From a virus, in IMG/VR virus record IMGVR_UViG_3300046328_000041, positions 1 to 30,143 of that record: 30,143 nt of DNA. One strand, given 5' to 3'. The translations under genes were made by a program, and so were the position numbers. The notes under the pieces were generated by a model, which saw only the letters and a list, made by a program, of their open reading frames with translations, was not told where the DNA came from and did not search any database. Below are positions 24,257 to 28,711 of the stretch, one piece after another (positions within the stretch are counted from its first letter, which is position 1; each line of letters opens with the position of its first letter).

Positions 24257-24272
24257 AACAAAGGAGAAAGCT

Positions 24273-24491
24273 ATGAAGTTTAATACTCTTAATGATGGCA
24301 CTAAGGGGTTCCGCTTTAATGTCCTAGGCCAACAGGGTCTGTATCGTAAGCGGTCTAAGGTATCGCACAAAATCAGCCTATCGGCAGGAGCAAAGGGAAC
24401 CTTTGTGGTGCTGCACGTTGGCAAGCGTAGTCTGTATTGGGAAAGCAAAGGGGCAGTGCGTATGCTTCATAATCTAGCAGGTGGCAAGTAA
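24273..24491 (+). CDS. Small basic hypothetical protein (72 aa)
   Basis: First gene of the rightward operon, with a strong ribosome site (AAGGAG six bases upstream). Basic and beta-rich (GFRFNVLGQQGLYRKRSKVS, then GTFVVLHVGKRSLYWESKGA); no membrane segment or cysteine. I do not recognise it. As the first early gene, a host-takeover or DNA-binding role is possible but unsupported. Its TAA overlaps the next ATG by one base. Confidence 0.65.
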   Translation: MKFNTLNDGTKGFRFNVLGQQGLYRKRSKVSHKISLSAGAKGTFVVLHVGKRSLYWESKGAVRMLHNLAGGK

Positions 24492-24589
24492 TGCGCTTGC
24501 GGGATATGGTAGCAGAAGTAGTATGCTTGGCAATGCTACTAATCCTAGCCTATAGCCTAGTAATGGTAGCCTATGGTATAGGGGGTTGA
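24491..24589 (+). CDS. Single-TM mini-protein (32 aa)
   Basis: A 32-residue reading frame beginning MRLRDMVAEVVCLAML with one hydrophobic segment (about 8-28) and basic residues at its N-terminus, ending YGIGG. It couples to the previous gene by TAATG and is not seen elsewhere in the window. Predicted as an inner-membrane peptide; role unknown. Very small phage membrane proteins often act on host membrane enzymes, but nothing here shows a target. Confidence 0.5.
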   Translation: MRLRDMVAEVVCLAMLLILAYSLVMVAYGIGG

Positions 24590-24597
24590 TTTAATAG

Positions 24598-24623
24598 TTG
24601 CACTAGGTTTAGGCTTAGTGTAA
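24598..24623 (+). other. Intercistronic hairpin
   Basis: TTGCACTA (24598-24605) with TAGTGTAA (24616-24623) forms eight pairs including one G-U, around a ten-base loop. No T-tract follows, so it is not an ordinary terminator. It may be an mRNA processing or stabilising site before the GP88 gene. Confidence 0.35.
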
Positions 24624-24658
24624 CTAGATAAGGCAATCAAACAAAAGGATGATATGCT

Positions 24659-25366
24659 ATGTGGAAAGGTAATCTTCTATCTGCGGGTAGTAGTGCTAAG
24701 ACTGTTAAAGGTGATGGGTCAGAGTATATTACCGCTATCATGTATCTTACGCCATACAAGTCTTTGGGCATTAATACCTGCCCTATGGCAGAGCAAGCTA
24801 AGTGTATCGAGGGATGTCTTAATACCGCAGGCCGTGGAGTGTTTAACTCTGTCCAAGCTGGTAGGGCTAGAAAAACACAGTGGTATGCTAGTGATAGAGA
24901 TGGCTTTATGTCTATCCTTTTCAAGGATATACAATCCTTTGTTAAGTTTTGTTCTAGGCTTGGGGTTGTGCCTTGTGTTCGTCTTAATGGCACTAGTGAT
25001 ATCCGTTGGGAATTGATCAAGGTAGGTGGCTTTGCTAATATATTTGAGGCTTTCCCGATGGTGCAATTCTATGACTATACTAAGATTGCTAATCGTAAGA
25101 TCAAGGTGACAAACTATCATCTTACTTGGTCTTACTCTGGGGCTAGTGAAGCATACGCAAAGCAACACGCTATTGCTAAGATCAATAGCTTGAACATTGC
25201 TGTGGTGTGGCGCAAGGCGTCCAGCATCCCTACAGAATACTTGGGGTTGCCTGTGGTCGATGGTGACAAGGATGATCTGCGGTTCCTTGATCCCAAGGGT
25301 GTTGTTGTGGCTTTGTATGCCAAGGGTAAAGCCAAGCGCGATACCTCTGGCTTTGTTGTAAACTGA
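24659..25366 (+). CDS. GP88-family phage protein (235 aa)
   Basis: The pattern LLSAGSSAKTVKGDG (6-20), CP (41-42), the cysteines C41, C49 and C53, NTAGRG (55-60), RLNGTSDIRWE (108-118), FYDYTK (137-142) and TNYHLTWSYSG (151-161) match the GP88 family (named from a mycobacteriophage gene product), which is widespread in phages and has no established activity. The conserved cysteine triple could bind metal or an iron-sulfur cluster, and the barrel-like pattern suggests an enzyme; both are inference. The ribosome site AAAGGA is about 10 bases upstream. Nearby genes do not hint at a substrate. Confidence 0.8.
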   Translation: MWKGNLLSAGSSAKTVKGDGSEYITAIMYLTPYKSLGINTCPMAEQAKCIEGCLNTAGRGVFNSVQAGRARKTQWYASDRDGFMSILFKDIQSFVKFCSRLGVVPCVRLNGTSDIRWELIKVGGFANIFEAFPMVQFYDYTKIANRKIKVTNYHLTWSYSGASEAYAKQHAIAKINSLNIAVVWRKASSIPTEYLGLPVVDGDKDDLRFLDPKGVVVALYAKGKAKRDTSGFVVN

Positions 25367-25377
25367 AAGGATAGGCT

Positions 25378-25545
25378 ATGATTTATGAAGAAACAAAACA
25401 CTTGACAGAGTTAGATGCTAGGTCTAAAGGTGAAGCGTTCAAGACTGCATGGGGTTGGGGCTATAACCCTAGCTATAGCGTATACTTTGATGCAACCAAA
25501 GATGTGTGGGTTTGTGAGACAAGCCGCTATTCAACCTGCGATTAA
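25378..25545 (+). CDS. Small hypothetical protein (55 aa)
   Basis: An ATG frame with ribosome site AAAGGA nine bases upstream. The product is MIYEETKHLTELDARSKGEA at the start, followed by aromatic-rich WGWGYNPSYSVYFDATKDVW and two cysteines near the end. The spacing between good ribosome sites on both sides and the intact frame support translation. No family recognised. Confidence 0.55.
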   Translation: MIYEETKHLTELDARSKGEAFKTAWGWGYNPSYSVYFDATKDVWVCETSRYSTCD

Positions 25546-25556
25546 GGAGAGACAAC

Positions 25557-25706
25557 ATGAGTGAATATTTCGTAGTGTGGGCTGGTGATGATGGTGTTAT
25601 CACACAGTCTAAGGTTGTAACAGATGCTGATCCGCACATTATGACCCCTTATGACTGGGCGATGCTTGCGGCAGCGAGTGAAGATACTGTGTTAGAGGGA
25701 TGGTAA
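25557..25706 (+). CDS. Small acidic hypothetical protein (49 aa)
   Basis: MSEYFVVWAGDDGVITQSKV at the start, then MTPYDWAMLAAASEDTVLEG near the end; strongly acidic. The ribosome site AAGGAG lies about 10 bases before the ATG. Eleven bases separate it from the previous stop. Unknown family; like its neighbours, a probable early accessory protein. Confidence 0.55.
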   Translation: MSEYFVVWAGDDGVITQSKVVTDADPHIMTPYDWAMLAAASEDTVLEGW

Positions 25707-25768
25707 AGCTATGCCTTGTTTTGTGTGATCGACTATCCAACATACTTTTACCAGTGAGAGGAAAGACT

Positions 25769-26119
25769 ATGACTAAATTTGATCCAACAACAAACCGTAT
25801 CCAATTTGGACTACTAGCACCAGAAGAGAAAGAAGTAATGAGAGGGTGGCCTCATGGGTGGGAATACTACAGCCTTAGTGACGAGCGTTGGTATACACCC
25901 TATGTCCCTGCATGGGACTCGAACATAACATACCGTTGCAAGCCCGTGCCTGTGACCGTGACAACATATTTAGCTATTTTTGATAATGGAGATGTCGGGT
26001 TTACCTTTAGGAGTTATGAGGAAGCATTTTCTAATGGTTTTCCCTCAGGAAATCTAGTTGGTGTCTTGCGTATAGACATTACTAACGGTGTGTTGCGGGT
26101 TAAACTTGTAGGAGGATAA
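25769..26119 (+). CDS. Hypothetical protein (116 aa)
   Basis: Start chosen at the ATG of MTKFDPTTNRIQFGLLAPEE because GAGGAAAG lies just upstream; an upstream in-frame ATG overlaps the previous gene. The first half is rich in aromatics (MRGWPHGWEYYSLSDERWYT, then YVPAWDSNITYRCKP), a spacing I know from other phage proteins of unknown role; the second half is beta-like (TTYLAIFDNGDVGFTF). No catalytic motif or TM segment. Confidence 0.6.
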   Translation: MTKFDPTTNRIQFGLLAPEEKEVMRGWPHGWEYYSLSDERWYTPYVPAWDSNITYRCKPVPVTVTTYLAIFDNGDVGFTFRSYEEAFSNGFPSGNLVGVLRIDITNGVLRVKLVGG

Positions 26120-26123
26120 AACT

Positions 26124-26258
26124 ATGACTAAACTTCGTGACATTACTATCATCCTTTACCTCTTGCTTAACCTTGTGCCACAAGCACAGGCATGGTATCA
26201 GGTGCAGGTAGATCGACACTATGAAATCTATGCAATTGATGCGGGGATATGGGAATGA
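26124..26258 (+). CDS. Exported mini-protein with signal peptide (44 aa)
   Basis: MTKLRDITIILYLLLNLVPQ is a classic signal sequence (basic start, hydrophobic core), followed by AQA, a signal peptidase I site. Cleavage would leave a periplasmic peptide of about 21 residues, WYQVQVDRHYEIYAIDAGIW at its start. It has a good ribosome site (GGAGGA). The stop overlaps the next ATG (ATGA). It forms the start of a small envelope-directed cassette with the next two genes. Confidence 0.6.
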   Translation: MTKLRDITIILYLLLNLVPQAQAWYQVQVDRHYEIYAIDAGIWE

Positions 26259-26422
26259 CTAGTGATGATAAAGCAATGATTACCTTTTTTGCTGGGTTAG
26301 GCATTATGATTTTACTAATTGTCTGGATGGTATTAGACGCAGCTAATCTGTCTAACTGCCTTAGTGTTGGTATGCAGTGGGTTGATCACGACTGTGTGGT
26401 GATTAAGGGGGAAACAGAATGA
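26255..26422 (+). CDS. Single-TM small protein (55 aa)
   Basis: One hydrophobic segment (about 8-28, MITFFAGLGIMILLIVWMVL) with an acidic N-terminus and a C-terminal tail holding two cysteines (NCLSVG, HDCVV) that could form a disulfide outside the cytoplasm. It overlaps the previous and the next gene by four bases each (ATGA), so the three genes are translated together. Small size, one helix and a hydrolase gene right behind fit a pinholin-type or antiholin-type role, but this is inference. Confidence 0.55.
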   Translation: MTSDDKAMITFFAGLGIMILLIVWMVLDAANLSNCLSVGMQWVDHDCVVIKGETE

Positions 26423-26766
26423 TCCTAGCAGCCTTATGCCTTGCGTCTAATGTATACTTTGAGGCAAGGGGTGAGCCTATCGACGGACAGATACTAGTGG
26501 CCGAGGTTACTCTCAACAGAGGTAGTGACATATGTGCCACAGTGTTTGATCATAAACAATTTAGCTGGACTTCTGAAAAGAACCTAGTTATAGAAGACCC
26601 AGAAGCGTTCTACCAAGCCTTCATCCTAGCCTCTGACATGATCAACAACGGGTGCATCATGTGCAGTGACGCTACATACTATCATGCTAAGTCAGTCAAA
26701 CCCTACTGGGCTAAACACTTGACAAAGCTAGGAAGTTACGGAAACCATGTGTTCTACAAGGAGTAA
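26419..26766 (+). CDS. SleB-like cell wall hydrolase (115 aa)
   Basis: The region ASNVYFEARGEPIDGQILVA (9-28) is the signature of the Hydrolase_2 family (SleB catalytic domain), which cleaves peptidoglycan glycan strands; E15 is the likely catalytic Glu. Further family features are VTLNRG (30-35), FDHKQFSW (43-50) and YYHAKSVKPYW (86-96). It is little more than the catalytic domain, without peptidoglycan-binding repeats or signal peptide. It is distinct from the GH24 endolysin of the late operon and is coupled by ATGA to a TM protein gene. It could help entry, exclude superinfecting phage, or aid lysis. Confidence 0.85.
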   Translation: MILAALCLASNVYFEARGEPIDGQILVAEVTLNRGSDICATVFDHKQFSWTSEKNLVIEDPEAFYQAFILASDMINNGCIMCSDATYYHAKSVKPYWAKHLTKLGSYGNHVFYKE

Positions 26767-26771
26767 TAAGA

Positions 26772-26957
26772 ATGAACCTCAAAGATATACTAGAAAAGGA
26801 AGTCAGAGATTTGAATGACAGGAAACTTAACTTTTACGAAAGTCAGAAGGGTGATAGGTTAAAGGGACTTGCTAACATTGCAGCCATTCACGAAATGGTT
26901 AATTCCTACCAGCGGGTTATCAATAACTTGGAGAAAGAAAATGCAGACTATCGTTGA
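26772..26957 (+). CDS. Small coiled-coil protein (61 aa)
   Basis: An all-helical, charged protein (LEKEVRDLNDRKLNFYESQK, then MVNSYQRVINNLEKENADYR). A good ribosome site AAGGAG overlaps the end of the SleB gene, and the frame ends inside the start of the next gene. No family recognised. It might be a small dimeric regulator or structural adaptor. Confidence 0.6.
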   Translation: MNLKDILEKEVRDLNDRKLNFYESQKGDRLKGLANIAAIHEMVNSYQRVINNLEKENADYR

Positions 26958-27183
26958 AGCCACACTAAAAGCAGCAGGAACACAGTTTGTTACTGTTACC
27001 TTCTTGACAAAAACAGGAAAGGAACGGACTGTAAACGGGTTGCTGATTAAACCAGATGAACCATCACCAGCAGTTGACCTTGGCTATACCTTGATCTGGT
27101 CGCCTCGTATCGGGTGGCGTTGTTTCAAGACCTCTAACGTAATCTCTGTAAAGGCTGGTAAAGCCATCATCTCGAAAGGATAA
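26941..27183 (+). CDS. WYL_2 (DUF2693)-like small protein (80 aa)
   Basis: Start chosen at the ATG at 26941 (ribosome site GGAGAAAG), giving MQTIVEATLKAAGTQFVTVT; longer frames are inside the preceding gene. The pattern VTVTFLTKTGKERTVNGLLI (17-36), then YTLIWSPRIGWRCFKTSNVI, matches the WYL_2 or DUF2693 family: a small SH3-like barrel found in many phages, possibly nucleic acid or ligand binding. It overlaps the previous gene by 17 bases. The function in phages is unknown. Confidence 0.7.
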   Translation: MQTIVEATLKAAGTQFVTVTFLTKTGKERTVNGLLIKPDEPSPAVDLGYTLIWSPRIGWRCFKTSNVISVKAGKAIISKG

Positions 27184-27187
27184 TAAA

Positions 27188-27421
27188 ATGAGCAAAGAAG
27201 TGACCCTTAACTACAAGTTGACCCCAAATGTTGTTGCTTTGATGTCACACACTGATGGAGATATTCAGAAAGCTGTTGAAATGGTTGTTGCAGGTTTGTA
27301 TGTGATTGCTTACAACGAACCAGATGATGATAGCGTATGGGATATCATTGATATTATGATCCCTAATGTAATGGCTGATGCTATCGAAGCTATTGTTGCA
27401 TACAAAAAAGAAGGAAACTAA
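27188..27421 (+). CDS. Small acidic hypothetical protein (77 aa)
   Basis: A helical, strongly acidic protein (MSHTDGDIQKAVEMVVAGLY, then NEPDDDSVWDIIDIMIPNVM). Acidic mini-proteins in phage early regions are often DNA mimics or inhibitors of host enzymes; here this is only a possibility. Ribosome site GAAAGGA is about 8 bases upstream, and the next gene follows directly. No family recognised. Confidence 0.6.
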   Translation: MSKEVTLNYKLTPNVVALMSHTDGDIQKAVEMVVAGLYVIAYNEPDDDSVWDIIDIMIPNVMADAIEAIVAYKKEGN

Positions 27422-27422
27422 A

Positions 27423-27569
27423 ATGTCCTACGATAAAATCTTCAAGGCTTACTCTGACTGGATCGGTGCTTACTTTCGTGGTGATCGCACTGAGCATACC
27501 TTGCGGGGTATCTACTTTGACATGGTTAATAAGCTGCCAGAAGGAGAGGCAAAACATTGGCCGATCTAG
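27423..27569 (+). CDS. Hypothetical protein (48 aa)
   Basis: Start chosen at the ATG giving MSYDKIFKAYSDWIGAYFRG, with AAGGAAAC upstream; a longer in-frame start at 27378 lies inside the previous gene. Aromatic-rich and slightly basic, ending LPEGEAKHWPI. Its last codons overlap the start of the next gene by 13 bases. No family recognised. Confidence 0.55.
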   Translation: MSYDKIFKAYSDWIGAYFRGDRTEHTLRGIYFDMVNKLPEGEAKHWPI

Positions 27570-27784
27570 CGGTAGTAAACGAGGTTGTCACCAAGCATCT
27601 TTATGGCTTTGGTCGTGAAGCTGCTGCATGGGTTATGTTGACACAGATCAACCTAGGTGATATGGCTCAATTCGAGGGTATTGTGAATGAAATCTATGAC
27701 CAGATTGACCAAGGTGGTCGTCATGTGTCATTAGGTAACATGATGTTCAAGCCAGAGGATTTTATTGCCTTTCGGATCGAATAA
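27557..27784 (+). CDS. Hypothetical protein with TTG start (75 aa)
   Basis: The frame opens with TTG at 27557, about 10 bases after AAGGAG at 27541, and no ATG with a comparable site exists before residue 27, so TTG is the likely start. The product begins with ADLAVVNEVVTKHLYGFGRE and has a helical, mildly acidic body (FEGIVNEIYDQIDQGGRH). It overlaps the previous gene by 13 bases. It ends 6 bases before the tRNA gene; unknown family. Confidence 0.55.
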   Translation: MADLAVVNEVVTKHLYGFGREAAAWVMLTQINLGDMAQFEGIVNEIYDQIDQGGRHVSLGNMMFKPEDFIAFRIE

Positions 27785-27790
27785 AGAATA

Positions 27791-27866
27791 GCGGGTATGG
27801 CGAAATGGTAAACGCAAGGGTCTTAAACACCCTAAGCTGTCGGTTCGAGTCCGACTACCCGCACCA
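27791..27866 (+). tRNA. tRNA-Leu (UAA anticodon), short variable loop
   Basis: Acceptor GCGGGTA (27791-27797) pairs with TACCCGC (27856-27862). D-arm GCG/CGC with AATGGTAAA in its loop. Anticodon arm AGGGT-CTTAAAC-ACCCT, giving anticodon TAA. T-arm GTCGG-TTCGAGT-CCGAC. A73 and an encoded CCA end. The variable loop is only AAGCT, five bases, although leucine tRNAs normally have a long variable arm. Discriminator A and D-loop GG are present, so leucylation is plausible. It would serve the many UUA codons of this AT-rich phage. Confidence 0.85.
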
Positions 27867-28008
27867 AGGTTTACCACGCAGTAATGCGGACCCTGTGGAT
27901 GTTACACAGTGAGTAGGGTTGATCACCTACAAGGGATTGGGATAAGCCCGTAAGGCTTAGGGTTATAGCACCCCTCGTCCTCATAACTAGCGAAAGCTAC
28001 TGTTTTTT
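27867..28008 (+). ncRNA. Candidate structured RNA with terminator
   Basis: No frame fits. Consecutive hairpins: CGCA-GTAA-TGCG (27877-27888), CTGTG/CACAG with a 7-base loop (27893-27909), GTAGG/CCTAC with an 8-base loop (27913-27930), TAAGCC/GGCTTA with a 5-base loop (27943-27959), and TAGC-GAAA-GCTA (27988-27999) followed by TTTTTT (28003-28008). ACCC (27890) could also pair with GGGT (27916), which would exclude the third hairpin. It follows the tRNA directly; family unknown. A tRNA trailer with several processing hairpins is an alternative. Confidence 0.4.
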
Positions 28009-28042
28009 ACTATATTGCCCTAGATTTGGGTAGACTTGTAAA

Positions 28043-28058
28043 ACACAGAAGTGTTTAA
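28043..28058 (+). other. Hairpin before the split tRNA
   Basis: The stem AAACAC/GTGTTT encloses AGAA, a few bases before the tRNA 5' half at 28064. No T-tract follows. It may mark a processing site in the tRNA transcript. Confidence 0.3.
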
Positions 28059-28063
28059 GTAAT

Positions 28064-28097
28064 GCAGCCATAGCTTAACTGGATAGAGCAAGAGATT
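28064..28097 (+). pseudogene. 5' half of a split tRNA
   Basis: Acceptor strand GCAGCCA, TA, a complete D-arm GCTT/GAGC with loop AACTGGATA, A26, and the anticodon-stem strand AGAGA then TT. The A in TGGATAGAGCA is typical of arginine tRNAs. After TT the tRNA stops being recognisable, because the stop codon of the antisense HNH gene (28096-28098) begins there. Its acceptor and anticodon-stem partners are found at 28649-28688, not nearby. Confidence 0.7.
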
Positions 28098-28533
28098 AAC
28101 TATGATCAAACTCCCAGTGGCAGTTAGGACATAAAAGAATAAGGTTAGATAGGTCATTGATCACTGAAAGTTTTGTTTCTAGTGGGTAAGAAGAGACTGC
28201 TTTTATATGGCAAATCTCAACGTGTTTACAATACCCACAGTGAGCGCATGACTTTTCTAGGTGGTTAGTAACTCTTCTAGCCCTGCTACGAACTAAAGCG
28301 AAAGCACTAGACGGATGATGATTCTTGTAGATGGCTTCACCTAAAGTCATATCAGGCATAATACATTCGTCACAGACTGTTCGACCACTTTTTAGTTGAC
28401 AGCCGCATCTAGTGCAGTTATTAGTTTTAGCAATACGTTTGGGTATCAAAGTGTTGTTAGTCTTAGCAGCACAAGACCTAGAACAAAACTTTGCGTTAGT
28501 CGTGGCTAGACCACAGTTAAAGCAAGAAACCAT
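28096..28533 (-). CDS. HNH endonuclease with zinc ribbons (145 aa)
   Basis: Start placed at the ATG giving MVSCFNCGLA; a longer frame to 28635 merely translates antisense tRNA sequence. The N-terminal ribbon is C4-x2-C7 and C17-x3-C21, then a second cluster C40, C43, C45, C54 and C57. The HNH core is C96-x2-C99, ICHIKAV (H109), N130 and LLCPNCHW (C136, C139, H140). Homing endonucleases of this type cut at a specific target and spread by copying the gene into it. Gene and both its ends lie within tRNA sequences. It is read against the tRNAs and the CobS gene. The stop codon falls inside the tRNA 5' half. Confidence 0.85.
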   Translation of the reverse strand: MVSCFNCGLATTNAKFCSRSCAAKTNNTLIPKRIAKTNNCTRCGCQLKSGRTVCDECIMPDMTLGEAIYKNHHPSSAFALVRSRARRVTNHLEKSCAHCGYCKHVEICHIKAVSSYPLETKLSVINDLSNLILLCPNCHWEFDHS

Positions 28534-28534
28534 T

Positions 28535-28614
28535 GGGTGTGTATCCTCTCTGTCTTCTAAACAGTTGAAAAGGTAACTGGAATCATGTGGGTTCGAATCC
28601 CTCCATGCCCACCA
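28535..28614 (+). pseudogene. 3' tRNA part beside the HNH gene
   Basis: A T-arm GTGGG-TTCGAAT-CCCTC (28587-28603, one T-T mismatch), acceptor strand CATGCCC, A and CCA (28604-28614), and an anticodon-like hairpin CTGT-CTTCTAA-ACAG (28550-28564) that would give TCT (Arg). No D-arm. GGGTGTG (28535-28541) could pair with CATGCCC including two G-U pairs, so the 80 bases could form a D-armless tRNA-like fold. More simply it is a 3' remnant carried with the HNH gene. Confidence 0.5.
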
Positions 28615-28648
28615 ATTATACACTATTCGAAACATCGGGGCAACTTAA

Positions 28649-28688
28649 AATCTCTAGGTTCGGGGTTCGAGTCCCTGTGGTTGCACCA
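28649..28688 (+). pseudogene. 3' half of the split tRNA
   Basis: Anticodon-stem strand TCTCT (28651-28655), variable loop AGGTT, T-arm CGGGG-TTCGAGT-CCCTG, acceptor strand TGGTTGC (28678-28684), A and encoded CCA. It pairs fully with the 5' half at 28064: GCAGCCA with TGGTTGC (one G-U), and AGAGATT with AATCTCT. It has no 5' half of its own nearby. Confidence 0.7.
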
Positions 28689-28711
28689 ATTAACTTAACA
28701 AGGAGAATAAA

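Larger units (their letters stand above)
23278..24272. other. Divergent control region, about 1 kb, no gene
   Basis: No convincing gene on either strand. Contents from left to right: four consecutive palindromes (23289-23379); a C-rich run (23469-23494); two copies of TAAACTTTAGTTTA; repeated CCTGAGTGTTTTA (23576 and 23628), CTTTCGGATA (23494 and 23744), CTAGCAGACTA (23908 and 23937) and CCACGGCCT (23850 and 23983); ACGGAA three times (23810-23845); a GC-rich palindrome in 24070-24090; and leader hairpins before 24273. Such a repeat-dense divergent spacer suits operators and perhaps a replication origin. Confidence 0.6.

Noticed and set aside
23278-24272. T7-type phage RNA polymerase promoters
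   Set aside because: No close match to the 23-base T7 consensus is visible; the CTATAGG-like pieces belong to the palindromes.
27867-28008. GOLLD or ROOL RNA
   Set aside because: Those RNAs are several hundred bases long; this stretch is about 140 and I cannot match their conserved parts.
27867-28060. Second intact tRNA beside tRNA-Leu
   Set aside because: No T-loop consensus (TTCGA) or CCA end occurs here; the hairpins do not form a cloverleaf.
28534-28635. N-terminal extension of the HNH gene (34 residues including RDSNPHDSSYL)
   Set aside because: It is the antisense translation of a tRNA 3' end, a common annotation error. The ATG at 28533 gives the normal zinc-ribbon start.
28098-28648. 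Group I intron in the split tRNA
   Set aside because: Most of the insert is an antisense gene, there is no room for a catalytic core, and the junctions do not show the U/G rule of such introns.
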